Shown piece by piece: positions 23,831 to 32,491 of a DNA stretch of 64,000 nucleotides. Both the position numbers and the translations under genes were made by a program. The notes under the pieces were generated by a model that was not told where the DNA came from, made no database searches, and saw nothing but the letters and a program-made list of their open reading frames with translations. The stretch lies in contig CAVTCF010000005.1 in assembly GCA_963733265.1 (NCBI GenBank), positions 180,618 to 244,617 of the forward strand, in the 5' to 3' direction. Each line of letters starts with the position of its first letter. Position 1 is the first letter of the stretch. Source of the DNA: PALSA-1006 sp963733265. Lineage in GTDB: Bacteria; Pseudomonadota; Gammaproteobacteria; Burkholderiales; Gallionellaceae.

Positions 23831-25779
23831 AGTTACGGTCTATAGGAGTTTTGCTGTTGCTCGCGACGATTTTGGTTTTGGACGGATGTGCCAGTCAACC
23901 GTCGCGCGATTTTAAAGAGGGCAAAAATAAATTGTCGGATGGACAGCTTGAGCAGGGTTTGGCGCAGATTGAACAAGCGACCAAGGCTGATCCGGAAAAT
24001 GTGGAATACCGGCAATACCTTTTTAAACAGCGTGAACTGGCGGTGAACCAGTTGCTCGGCAAAGCGGATTTTGAGCGATCCAAAGATGCCTTTGAAGAAG
24101 CCGCGAACGACTATAAGCGCGTACTGGCCATCGATACAAATAATCAGCGGGCACGCGATGGTCTGGATCTGGTACTGGGAGACAAGGCGCGCAAGCAAGA
24201 ATTGGCCGAGGCGCTGGACCTGTTTAACAAGGGTGATACGGATGGGGCGTCTGTCAGACTCCAAACAATTCTTTCGGTCAATCCGTTGCATCACGAAGCC
24301 AAAGCGTTACTGAAACAGATAGAGGAAAAAAATACTGAAGATCGTGCAATATCGGGTTCGCCGTTTATGCGCAAGGCTTTCAAGAAAACGCTCTCGCTCG
24401 AGTTTCAGGATGCAGGTATCAAATCTGTGTTCAACGTGGTAGCCCGCGTTTCCGGATTGAATTTTGTATTTGATAAAGATATCAAGCCGGATTTAAAAAC
24501 TACAATTGTCGTCAAAGATATGATGATCGAGGATGCGATCAAACTGTTGCTGGTCACCAACCAGTTACAGCAAGAAGTGATCAATGAAAATACCATCATC
24601 ATTTATCCCGACACGCCGGCTAAATTGAAAGATTACCAGCAGCAGGTGGTCAAGAGCTTTTATCTGGCTAATGCCGATGTTAAAAAAACGATGGAAATGG
24701 TTAAAACCATTCTCAAAGCCAAGGATGTTTTCATTGATGAACGCAGAAATTTGCTGATCTTGCGCGATACGCCCGAGGTGATTCGTCTGGCGGAAAAATT
24801 GATATCGGCTCAAGACTTGGCTGATCCTGAAGTTGAGTTGGAAGTTGAGATTCTTGAAATCAGCGATACTCGACTTCTTAATCTGGGATTGCAATATCCC
24901 CAGCAAATCGGTGCCAGTGTCGGTACAGCCGGCAGTTTTACGCTCAATCAATGGCAAAATCGGGACTCGAATTTTTTGACCTATACTGTCTCTAATCCGG
25001 CCCTTACCCTTAATTTGCAAAAAACCGATACCGATGCCACGCTGCTCGCCAATCCGCGCATTCGTGTAAAAGATCGGGAGAAGGCCAATATTCATATCGG
25101 TCAGCGTTTGCCAGTGCTGACAACGGTGTCAACCGCCGGAGTGGGGAGTTCGCAATCAGTGAACTATATCGATGTAGGTCTCAAGTTGGATGTGGAACCG
25201 AGTATCAGGCTGGATGATCAAGTTGACATGAAGGTCAAGCTGGAAGTGAGTAGTGTGAATCAAACGATTACGACAACTTCAGGCACCCAAGTCTATGAAC
25301 TGGACACTCGGAATGCGGATACGGTGTTAAGACTTAAAGACGGCGAAACTCAAGTTCTGGCCGGCTTGATTCAAAAAAATTCATCCTCTACGGTGAACAA
25401 GGTTCCGGGTTTGGGAGATTTGCCTTTGTTCGGCAGGCTATTTTCAAATGACAACAGCAACAAGCAAAAAACGGATTTGGTTTTACTGATCACGCCGCAT
25501 GTAGTCAGGAACATGACTCGCCCAGACAAACTGGCTAGCCAATTTGCGTCCGGAACCGACAGTGTCATTGGTAGTGCCCCAAAGCCAAGGGAAATCTTGT
25601 TGCCTGTCGAAGTTAAAGTCGTGCCAGTCACTCCGTCGAAACCGGCTGACATGCCAGTCGCATCGGCTACCCCCGTTCCCGCGCAGCAAGCGGGTAACGT
25701 AAAGCCTGATGCAACATTCGACGGAGCGAAGCAAGAAGCGAAAACGGATCGTCCGGCGGTGGCGCCTGCTACCCCATGA
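23827..25779 (+). CDS. gspD: secretin lipoprotein with N-terminal TPR-like region (GspD/MshL-like)
   Basis: The start is a TTG at 23827 that overlaps the previous stop, with GGAG 7 bases upstream. The 650-residue product has a lipobox (LVLDGC) at about residue 21. About 150 residues of TPR-like helical repeats come next. Then come an STN/N0-like domain, N1 domains and the C-terminal secretin barrel, which has VPGLGDLPLFGRLF and the LLITPHVVR motif. A proline/alanine tail ends it. The lipidated N-terminus suggests outer-membrane self-targeting without a separate pilotin. This is the only obvious outer-membrane conduit gene in the locus besides the porin. Confidence 0.92.
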   Translation: MKLRSIGVLLLLATILVLDGCASQPSRDFKEGKNKLSDGQLEQGLAQIEQATKADPENVEYRQYLFKQRELAVNQLLGKADFERSKDAFEEAANDYKRVLAIDTNNQRARDGLDLVLGDKARKQELAEALDLFNKGDTDGASVRLQTILSVNPLHHEAKALLKQIEEKNTEDRAISGSPFMRKAFKKTLSLEFQDAGIKSVFNVVARVSGLNFVFDKDIKPDLKTTIVVKDMMIEDAIKLLLVTNQLQQEVINENTIIIYPDTPAKLKDYQQQVVKSFYLANADVKKTMEMVKTILKAKDVFIDERRNLLILRDTPEVIRLAEKLISAQDLADPEVELEVEILEISDTRLLNLGLQYPQQIGASVGTAGSFTLNQWQNRDSNFLTYTVSNPALTLNLQKTDTDATLLANPRIRVKDREKANIHIGQRLPVLTTVSTAGVGSSQSVNYIDVGLKLDVEPSIRLDDQVDMKVKLEVSSVNQTITTTSGTQVYELDTRNADTVLRLKDGETQVLAGLIQKNSSSTVNKVPGLGDLPLFGRLFSNDNSNKQKTDLVLLITPHVVRNMTRPDKLASQFASGTDSVIGSAPKPREILLPVEVKVVPVTPSKPADMPVASATPVPAQQAGNVKPDATFDGAKQEAKTDRPAVAPATP

Positions 25780-26285
25780 GCGTAACCGCTTTTCACAAAT
25801 ATTTTAAAAGTGGCAAAAGCCATTGTGGTTTTACGCTGGTCGAATTGTTGATTACCGTTGCCATTGTGGGAACTTTGGCGAGCATCGCGATGCCGATGGC
25901 AGAACTGGTGGTGCAGCGTAACAAGGAAGAAGAGCTTCAATCCGGATTACGCCAGATTCGTAGTGCAATCGATGCCTATAAACAGGCGGCGGATGAAGGG
26001 CATGTTACCAAACTGGTGGGTGAATCTGGCTATCCAAAATCGTTACGGGATTTGGTTTACGGAGTTGATAAAATTGATGATCCGAAAAAGAGCAAAATAT
26101 ATTTTTTAAGAAAGCTCCCGCGTGATCCTTTTGCTTTGGACGCGAATGTGGCCGCTGAACAAACTTGGGGTAAACGAAGTTATGATAGCGGCCCGGACTC
26201 ACCACATGAGGGAGTCGATGTGTTTGATGTCTACTCTTATGCCAGCGGGATCGGACTTAACGGAATTCCTTACAGGGACTGGTAA
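25776..26285 (+). CDS. GspG-like major pseudopilin 1
   Basis: The protein has a prepilin leader of 17 residues before the cleavage motif (HCG followed by FTLVELLITVAIVGTLASIA), with the conserved Glu at mature position 5. The 169-residue product continues with a T2SG domain containing the PRDPFA motif and ends GIPYRDW, the pattern of GspG C-terminal calcium-loop proteins. It overlaps the secretin stop by 4 bases. No prepilin peptidase lies in the window, so processing must rely on a PilD encoded elsewhere. Confidence 0.9.
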   Translation: MSVTAFHKYFKSGKSHCGFTLVELLITVAIVGTLASIAMPMAELVVQRNKEEELQSGLRQIRSAIDAYKQAADEGHVTKLVGESGYPKSLRDLVYGVDKIDDPKKSKIYFLRKLPRDPFALDANVAAEQTWGKRSYDSGPDSPHEGVDVFDVYSYASGIGLNGIPYRDW

Positions 26286-26668
26286 TGAGCAAACGGAATA
26301 GTGACAAGGGATTTACGCTCATTGAGTTGCTCGTGGTGATGGCGATCATCGCGATGTTATTAAGTCTGACGGTGCCGCGCTATTTTCATAGCGTTGATAA
26401 ATCCAAAGAGGCAGCGTTGCATTCCGACTTGCGCGGGTTCCGCGATGCAATAGACAAATACTACGGAGATACCGGAAAGTACCCGGACTCATTGGATGAT
26501 CTGGTAGTGAAAAAATATCTGCGAGATATTCCCCCCGATCCTTTGACCGGAAGCAACCAGACCTGGGTTGTCATTGCTCCCGAAAATTCTTCCCAAGGCA
26601 AAGTTTACAATGTCAGAAGTTCGGCGCCCGGTAATGCCAGAGATGGGACGCCGTATGGCCAATGGTAA
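26285..26668 (+). CDS. GspG-like major pseudopilin 2
   Basis: This 127-residue pseudopilin has a very short leader (MSKRNSDKG) before FTLIELLVVMAIIAMLLSL. A compact T2SG domain ends in GTPYGQW, the same terminal pattern as its neighbour. Its start codon overlaps the previous stop (TAATG). Two adjacent GspG paralogues without GspH/I/J/K minor pseudopilins is a minimal arrangement. The gene ends 4 bases from the convergent LapD-like gene. Confidence 0.9.
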   Translation: MSKRNSDKGFTLIELLVVMAIIAMLLSLTVPRYFHSVDKSKEAALHSDLRGFRDAIDKYYGDTGKYPDSLDDLVVKKYLRDIPPDPLTGSNQTWVVIAPENSSQGKVYNVRSSAPGNARDGTPYGQW

Positions 26669-26672
26669 AAAA

Positions 26673-28643
26673 TCAAGAAGGATCGTGCTCGATGTTTTCG
26701 GGATTTTCCAGTGAAGTAACCTGACCAATCAGTAGTCCCTGGAAGCCAACAACTCCCGCTTTGACGAGGCGTTCAAACCATTCCTTTTTCTCGACGCAAG
26801 TTGCGATGACCGGTATCCCCAATATCGCGGATGTTTTAACCAGCCAAGCTATATATTCACCATATTCGGGTACTTCGGCACAATGGCGCGTGAGGTCGGT
26901 TGCCAACTTGAAGTATGCAGGGTGCATTTCAGCCAGCTCGGTGATGGTGGCCTTTTGCAATCCAAATTGATCAATGCCGAATGACAATCCGTGGCTCAGC
27001 ATTGCTTCCGAAAAACGTTGTGCATCTTGCGGTGATGCAAGCAGTGTTGATTCAGCAAGCTCAAGAATCAGCGTGTTTTTATTCAACGAGGAATTATCAA
27101 GCTGATTGCTGAGCCAGTTGGGGAAATCGTAGTCGCGCAGCGTGCTTGGTGAAATATTAAACGCGTAACGTACCCCTGTGGCATGCTTCGATTTCATGAT
27201 TTGTATGAGGCTGAGAAGGCAGTGCCTGTCGATTTCCGTAGCGAGGCCGTGCCTCATGGCCATGGGCATAAATCGTCGCGCTTTTACCAGTACACCGTCG
27301 GCATCTATCACCCGCGAGTAAACTTCAAAATGTAATACATCGGGTATTTCTTGAAGTATTTCTCCAATTTGGCCAATGACCGGTTGTGCGTAAAGGATGA
27401 GGCGGTTGCCCGTCATGGCATCTTGCAGAAACTTTTTCCATTGTCCGGATGGTAATCCGGTAGCTTGAATATAATCGACAACGCTGTGACCGGACTTGAG
27501 GGCACGGGCCAGTGCTTCGTCCACTTTGGCGAGCGCTTCGCCGGATGTATTGCTATAAAACAAACGAACGGCCCCTGCCGAGCAGCGCACTTCACTGGAC
27601 AGGTTGAAATTGTGGCAAACATTTTCAAGTCTGAGGATAATTGCATCCAGCGTGTCTTTGAGTGTATTTTCCGTGGTGGATTCCAGGAGAATCGCGAATG
27701 TGCTTCCTTGCACTCTGGCAAGAAACGTCAGTTGGGGAGTCGACTCAATGGCTGCGACCAGAGCACGCACAAAATTGTCACCTTGTTCATGCCCTTCCAA
27801 ATTGTTTAACTCGGCGAGGCCTCCAACCTGAATTAAAGCCAGGGTGTACTCACCCAAGGGCGATTCCAGCAACATTTCAATATTTGCGATCAGACTGCGG
27901 CGATTGCCGATGCCGGTCAATGAGTCGGTCAGGGTCTGTTTACGGAAGTACTCTGCCAGATTCTCCAACTCTGTCAACATTTTGCTGACAGAGTTGGAGA
28001 GCATGTTGAAAGCATTGACGACTCGCCCAAGTTCGCGCGTGCGGGGGATGGGAGAAATGACGGGAAATTGCCGGTTGGAAATGGCGAGCGCGGCATTTTC
28101 AATTTTCTCGAGCGGGCGCAGAATAGAGCGCACCAGCGTCGCCATGAGCATCATGCTGAAGATGATCGCCGCAGATAGCCAGATTGTCGCGTCTTGCATC
28201 AGTTGCCATAGTTCTTTGTAGGCAAACGCGGGTTGACTGGCGACCGTGACTTCCCCTGACTGTTTCCAACCGGAGGTGACGAAGGCTGAGCGTACTGGTG
28301 AATCCAGTTTGATCAATTCGGGAAGCCATTCCGGTACATCCCCGTTTGTGGACGGAAGCGTTTTTTCAATAATTTGCTTACCAGTTGTGTCAAGAACGGC
28401 GATGCGTTTGTAATAGCCGCTATCGAACACCGCTTGCACTGTTGTTTCCAGCAGTCTTGAGTCTTTTTCGCGCAATGCCGAGTTGATGGCAACGGCTAAT
28501 GATGTAGCCGTGTCTTGGGCGTGAGCACTCAGTTGACCCTGAAAATAATGCTGCAACCGTAATCCCATGCCCACAAAAAGCAGGGAAAATACAGCCAATA
28601 CGACAATCAGACTGCCGATCAAAAACTGGTTTCTTAGGCTCAT
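26673..28643 (-). CDS. lapD: LapD-like inner-membrane c-di-GMP receptor (degenerate GGDEF-EAL)
   Basis: ATG 28643 is preferred; a TTG at 28661 is an alternative that would overlap lapG. The ~656-residue protein has membrane helices at about 6-29 and 148-172 that flank a LapD/MoxY-type periplasmic domain. That domain has GWKQSGEV at 125-132, matching the loop whose tryptophan contacts LapG in characterised LapD. A HAMP segment follows, then GGDEF and EAL domains. The GGDEF signature is degenerate (RVQGSTFAI) and the EAL motif reads EVY, so neither synthesis nor hydrolysis of c-di-GMP is expected. This fits a receptor that sequesters LapG when c-di-GMP is high. Confidence 0.9.
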   Translation of the reverse strand: MSLRNQFLIGSLIVVLAVFSLLFVGMGLRLQHYFQGQLSAHAQDTATSLAVAINSALREKDSRLLETTVQAVFDSGYYKRIAVLDTTGKQIIEKTLPSTNGDVPEWLPELIKLDSPVRSAFVTSGWKQSGEVTVASQPAFAYKELWQLMQDATIWLSAAIIFSMMLMATLVRSILRPLEKIENAALAISNRQFPVISPIPRTRELGRVVNAFNMLSNSVSKMLTELENLAEYFRKQTLTDSLTGIGNRRSLIANIEMLLESPLGEYTLALIQVGGLAELNNLEGHEQGDNFVRALVAAIESTPQLTFLARVQGSTFAILLESTTENTLKDTLDAIILRLENVCHNFNLSSEVRCSAGAVRLFYSNTSGEALAKVDEALARALKSGHSVVDYIQATGLPSGQWKKFLQDAMTGNRLILYAQPVIGQIGEILQEIPDVLHFEVYSRVIDADGVLVKARRFMPMAMRHGLATEIDRHCLLSLIQIMKSKHATGVRYAFNISPSTLRDYDFPNWLSNQLDNSSLNKNTLILELAESTLLASPQDAQRFSEAMLSHGLSFGIDQFGLQKATITELAEMHPAYFKLATDLTRHCAEVPEYGEYIAWLVKTSAILGIPVIATCVEKKEWFERLVKAGVVGFQGLLIGQVTSLENPENIEHDPS

Positions 28644-28653
28644 TGTGTTCTCA

Positions 28654-29343
28654 CTATTCAAATTCTTTCTTCATGTGTTCGACCATGGCGTCCCATTTGC
28701 GAATAGCTGCTCCGCTGAACTTGTCGGATTGTTCACCATTGAATTCATAGACCGGCAATAGATCAGGACGTTTGCTTGCCGGCAGCATTTGCGGCAAGAG
28801 GTTATCAAGCAGCAATGGTTCGGCTTCGGGAGTCGGATAATAGGCAAGCACCATATGATTTTCTATCTTGTCTTCGTGAACCGCTTTAACGTAAGTTAGA
28901 CGCAAATTTTTGGCGGGGATTCCGCCTTCGCGTAAAGAAAAATATTTGCCAATGACAAAATCCTCACAATCACCGCCATTGCTGGCGATGAGTTCGGCGG
29001 GAGTAGCCCAATAATCCTCCACGCCCCAATGCACGGAATCCTCAACCTGGGGAACTTTGTTAATCAAATCATTAACAAAACTTAATAGGGACGCATCATT
29101 TATTGACGTCTGCTTAATGCGACTCAGAAGCAGTTGCCGGGTCTGCGCCAAATGGGTTGCGCCAGAGTTTCCGAAGCGCTCGGCAATGCGGGCAAAATAT
29201 ATTTTGTTCATATTGGTAAAATATTCTTGGGCAAGGTTTTCTGCCAGAGACAGAAAAATTACCAGCGAAAGAAGCAATAGCGCGACTCCGTTTGTTGCAG
29301 CTTTATACAAAGAAGTCGTTTTGCTTCCAGCAGGAGATGACAT
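28654..29343 (-). CDS. lapG: LapG-like periplasmic cysteine protease (BTLCP family)
   Basis: The 229-residue protein has an N-terminal signal or anchor helix (~18-35) and a transglutaminase-like domain. The catalytic triad is Cys126 (in NGGDCEDF), His163 (in ENHMVLAYY) and Asp180 (in LLLDNL). Asp125 and Glu127 beside the cysteine match the calcium-coordinating residues of LapG. In Pseudomonas this enzyme releases surface adhesins by cutting near one terminus; P. aeruginosa LapG acts on the two-partner-secreted adhesin CdrA. The gene lies immediately upstream of lapD on the same strand, so the pair is an operon. Confidence 0.92.
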   Translation of the reverse strand: MSSPAGSKTTSLYKAATNGVALLLLSLVIFLSLAENLAQEYFTNMNKIYFARIAERFGNSGATHLAQTRQLLLSRIKQTSINDASLLSFVNDLINKVPQVEDSVHWGVEDYWATPAELIASNGGDCEDFVIGKYFSLREGGIPAKNLRLTYVKAVHEDKIENHMVLAYYPTPEAEPLLLDNLLPQMLPASKRPDLLPVYEFNGEQSDKFSGAAIRKWDAMVEHMKKEFE

Positions 29344-29442
29344 GTATGCCGATTTCTATTTTACGGTTGCGACAAAAAACGGTTAGCAATTATTTCCGCA
29401 CGTTAAGTGCCAAACACAATGCGGGCTTGTTTCAAACCGGAA

Positions 29443-30210
29443 TCAGGCATGCGCTACGGCGGGTTTGATCGAGTTCTTTTTACCGATATCCGCCAAACGT
29501 TGTGCATGTATACCAATCAAGCGGTTTAAGTTGTCCAAAGAAGTCAGATGCAAGTACGCAACATGAAGCGCACCGGATTGGAACAAGTTGTAGGTGGTTT
29601 CAGGCGTGAGTTTGGACAGCCTCTCGGTATCGACCGTAAAGAATCCGGTCAGATCAAATGACTGACCATCATTCAGTTTGAAATTCGCCGTCTGCTCAGA
29701 CAGCAAACCCGCATCGGCCAATTGTTTAACAAGCATTATAGTGGTATCGGTTTGCGCTTTGTATTCTTGCAAGAATTGTATGGCTTGACCCAGAAAGGCG
29801 GAATTCTTGCCATCAATAAACAAAGGCTCTCCATGTTCCTGGTTGACACATTCAGAAGCTTCGTCGATACATACTGTCATCTGCTCATCTTCAGCTTTTG
29901 TCATGGCAGGAACGAAAGGATAACGTCGGATGAAAGCCGGTGTATAGCGCGCAGTCCATTGACCATTTTCATCGACAAACAAGTTTTGATTATTTTGCAG
30001 ACCCAATATCGCGATAGGCAAAAAATGGTCGCTTTCTTTGATGAAGACGACGGGAAATTCCTTGATCGCCTGATTCAATTCAGCCGCGGCGACAATTGCC
30101 GTCTGGCATGAACGTGCAAAGAAAAAATTGCCGTCGCTTTGGATGCGGATATTTTGGTGCACATTCCGATCCAGTGCAACCGGGCGTTCGTAGATTTGCA
30201 TAACAGACAT
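29443..30210 (-). CDS. SapC-family protein
   Basis: ATG 30210 is chosen because GAGGA lies 6 bases upstream and the product starts MSVMQIYERPVALD, as in other SapC-like proteins. The ~255-residue protein has the typical segments (RYTPAFIRRYPFVPA and LTGFFTVDTERL) and no membrane helix. The family was named from a Campylobacter surface-layer locus. Its role is unknown, but it often lies near surface-protein export genes. It is on the same strand as lapG and lapD, 99 bases upstream of lapG. Confidence 0.85.
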   Translation of the reverse strand: MSVMQIYERPVALDRNVHQNIRIQSDGNFFFARSCQTAIVAAAELNQAIKEFPVVFIKESDHFLPIAILGLQNNQNLFVDENGQWTARYTPAFIRRYPFVPAMTKAEDEQMTVCIDEASECVNQEHGEPLFIDGKNSAFLGQAIQFLQEYKAQTDTTIMLVKQLADAGLLSEQTANFKLNDGQSFDLTGFFTVDTERLSKLTPETTYNLFQSGALHVAYLHLTSLDNLNRLIGIHAQRLADIGKKNSIKPAVAHA

Positions 30211-30424
30211 AGCGTTCCTCAATGAATAATTATCACAAGCCATCTACTTGATGGTCTTTACCTGTACAAAAGTATCTCATCAAAGTGTTGCAGTTGTGTT
30301 TCGCCTGTAAATATTTGATAAGCGTTGCGGGATAGAGTTAAGGAAACACCGGATATATTCACGAATTGAATCATCGTGTGTTAATAGCGAGAGTGCCAAA
30401 GCGAAGAGAATGGAGATGAAGTAA

Positions 30425-30763
30425 GCATGGCGCATTATCGAAGCACAACGCGGCCAAAATCCAGAATTCGTGTTCACATACAGCGGGCACCGTGTTGGCA
30501 CCATGAATAACAACGGATGGCAGCACGCACGTGCCAAGGTTAGGCTGGAGAATGTACGCATCCATGATCTACACCATATGTATGCAACCGCCTACGCCTT
30601 GCCGGAGTTCAGCAAGAAGACCGAAACGCACTGATAGGTCACAAGTTCGGCATCTATTCCGGAGCGTTACGTCAGCGCTGATATTGGCCGATTGATTAAA
30701 CTGTCCAATTTGGCGCTTGACCGCCAAGGAACTCGCACTTTGTTGCGTGTGGTTAATGGTTGA
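30425..30763 (+). pseudogene. decayed phage-type tyrosine integrase
   Basis: One frame reads AWRIIEAQRGQNPEFVFTYS and continues to IHDLHHMYATAYALP, the R/H-x-x-R/H region of tyrosine recombinases, then stops at 30632. The recognisable next pieces (LIGHKFG, then SADIGRLIKLSN) are in other frames up to a stop at 30761. At least two frameshifts and loss of the N-terminal part show that it is inactive. The HDLHH motif also lacks the usual second arginine. It marks one side of the mobile island. Confidence 0.8.
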
Positions 30764-31489
30764 TTTACGTTGCCGACCAGCTTTATATAAACGTAAATGA
30801 CGGGAACTGACAAGTTGTTAGTGTAGGCGTGGTGATTGTAATTACACTACTACCCAAGCAGGCACTGAGTAATAGCGCCGCTAAGGGCATTGCAATGCGA
30901 ATTACTTTACACACCTGATTCAATCCAAAAGTTTTCACGCAAGTTCCAATTCATTTCAGGTTTTTCAGTTAGTTATCCAGATACGTGACATATTGAATAT
31001 GCATTTTCCCAACTATTTTCCGCAGAGATGTCAGACAATCTCTAGGTTACTTGAGAATTTTGCTGTTTCAAATTAGGCTTACCAGTGATTCGCCAATATT
31101 TTAAGGCCACCAAAAATATTTTCATACTAACAAGTTCGAGAACTTGAGCAAAAGTTGAGCCTAAGAAATCACAGCCTTCATCAAAAAGTACACATCCCTT
31201 AGCCGTGAGCACACGGCGTTGGATGACACTGCTGTGTTCCACGAGGCCGCGCATTTACTAATCGTCCTTGTTCAGCGCGGCAGTGAACGCCTTAAAGCCA
31301 ACCCATCCCCAATAGACCCGATGATTGGTAATGAATCCGTTCGCGACGTCCATCATCTCGATGAGCATCTGGCGCAATGGGTAGATCGTAGGCCAACAGT
31401 TTCGGCTGAAAGTTCACCAGAAAGTGATACGTTTTTGACTACAGGAAAGAAAAAGGAGCTAAGCATTTCTGCCTAACTCCTTGAGTTGT
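30764..31489. other. intergenic remnant region, no confident gene
   Basis: A low-GC, noncoding-looking stretch between the integrase relic and the tRNA fragment. It contains an 8-bp inverted repeat (TTTACGTT at 30764-30771 with its complement at 30790-30797). Two short open frames (31042-31254 minus, 31219-31476 plus) have no recognisable family or ribosome site. Probably decayed island DNA. Confidence 0.5.
31453..31483 (-). terminator. rho-independent terminator following the tRNA fragment
   Basis: Read on the minus strand, an AAGGAG...CTCCTT stem with internal TTAG/CTTAG-type pairing is followed by a T run. It lies just beyond the CCA end of the partial tRNA, as expected for a tRNA operon terminator. 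Confidence 0.65.
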
Positions 31490-31534
31490 TGGTGCGCCCG
31501 AAGAGATTCGAACTCCTGACCCCTTGGTTCGTAG
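31490..31534 (-). other. 3' fragment of tRNA-Arg (probable att site)
   Basis: On the minus strand the sequence contains the anticodon-loop side CTACGAACC, a five-pair T arm around TTCGAAT, and the acceptor strand CGGGCGCACCA with encoded CCA. The matching 5' half is absent. Tyrosine integrases commonly recombine in tRNA anticodon or T arms and leave such duplicates. The ACG-like anticodon context suggests tRNA-Arg. Confidence 0.7.
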
Positions 31535-31676
31535 TTCGCTAGTCGAAACGTAATGCAATGATTTTATTATTTTTATTAACAAACCCCACATCCCCTTCAA
31601 CAACTGTATTTCAATGTTTTTAACACCTCTGTTCCTTCAAAGTCCCTTCAAGGATTTGAAGGCTGAATAATATCTA

Positions 31677-31997
31677 TCAAGCAAAAACTACCGATACATG
31701 CCCCTCGGTTCGAGAGCGTGGAGCCGACTTAACAACGATCTCAACATCACGACCAAGACGTGTGAGGCAATCTAACATCTTGGATTCGGAAATACCGCGA
31801 AATTGACCTCGTAGCAAACCAGACAGTTTGGGTTGTGTTATTCCTAAAAGTTCTGCTGCTTGAACTTGTGTTAACTTGCGCCTTTTTAGGATGTCACCAA
31901 TTTTCGTAGCCAATTGCGCTTTGACTTGCATTTCTTCAGCGTCAGGCAAGCCAAGATCAGCATATACATTAGTGCTTCCGCGTTCGATATTGTTCAT
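31677..31997 (-). CDS. higA: HigA-like XRE antitoxin
   Basis: The 106-residue protein holds a helix-turn-helix domain (~30-85) with LTQVQAAELLGITQPKLSGL and RFRGISESKMLDCLTRLG-type motifs of the HTH_37 antitoxin group. It follows the toxin gene with a 4-base overlap, the toxin-first order of HigBA/RelE-HTH systems. It should neutralise the toxin and repress the shared promoter. Confidence 0.88.
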   Translation of the reverse strand: MNNIERGSTNVYADLGLPDAEEMQVKAQLATKIGDILKRRKLTQVQAAELLGITQPKLSGLLRGQFRGISESKMLDCLTRLGRDVEIVVKSAPRSRTEGHVSVVFA

Positions 31998-32359
31998 TTT
32001 TTTAGTCCTTCTGCATGCTGTTGCGCTAAATTCATACGAGTGCGTATCAAATCCATATCCTGCTTAGGTGTTTCTATACCTTTGTGAGATTTCTTCTGGA
32101 AACAATGAAGCACATATACGGCATTAGCAAACTTAACGGTATACACGGCACGGTAAGTACTACCGTCGTCGTCCTCAACCACTTCCAAGACTCCTGCCGA
32201 TCCAAAACCCTTAAGGGGTTTGGACTGCGAGTGTTTTCCACCATTCTGCGCCAAGTGCAATGCGTAACCAAACACATCAACGACATCTGATGGCATTGCA
32301 AGTAAATCCTTCTTGGACGAGGCAATCCATTCAAGTGGTTTCACTGTCGGTCTATTCAT
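31994..32359 (-). CDS. higB: HigB/RelE-like (Gp49 family) toxin
   Basis: The 121-residue protein has the Gp49/PF05973 pattern: KPLEWIASSKKDLLAMP, then KPLKGFG, then YRAVYTVKFANAVYVLHCFQKKS. Members are ribosome-dependent mRNA interferases in the cytoplasm. A likely promoter has TTGATG (32388-32393) and TATAAT (32366-32371) 16 bases apart on the minus strand. The -10 lies only 6 bases from the ATG, so the transcript may be leaderless. Confidence 0.88.
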   Translation of the reverse strand: MNRPTVKPLEWIASSKKDLLAMPSDVVDVFGYALHLAQNGGKHSQSKPLKGFGSAGVLEVVEDDDGSTYRAVYTVKFANAVYVLHCFQKKSHKGIETPKQDMDLIRTRMNLAQQHAEGLKK

Positions 32360-32365
32360 GAGTTA

Positions 32366-32393
32366 ATTATACCCAAAAAGGAATAATCATCAA
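32366..32393 (-). promoter_or_regulatory. sigma70-like promoter of the toxin-antitoxin operon
   Basis: On the minus strand TTGATG and a perfect TATAAT are separated by 16 bases, and the -10 ends 6 bases before the toxin start codon. This predicts a leaderless or nearly leaderless mRNA. Confidence 0.55.
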
Positions 32394-32491
32394 TCAATAT
32401 AATTTAGGAACTTTAAGCTGTTAATCACAAACAACTCAAGGTAAGAAAACAGCCATATGTTTGCCATATCTCGTTAATGACTATTTCTGCT

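Noticed and set aside
31219..31476. 85-codon plus-strand frame in the island
   Set aside because: No family, no ribosome site and composition like the surrounding noncoding DNA.
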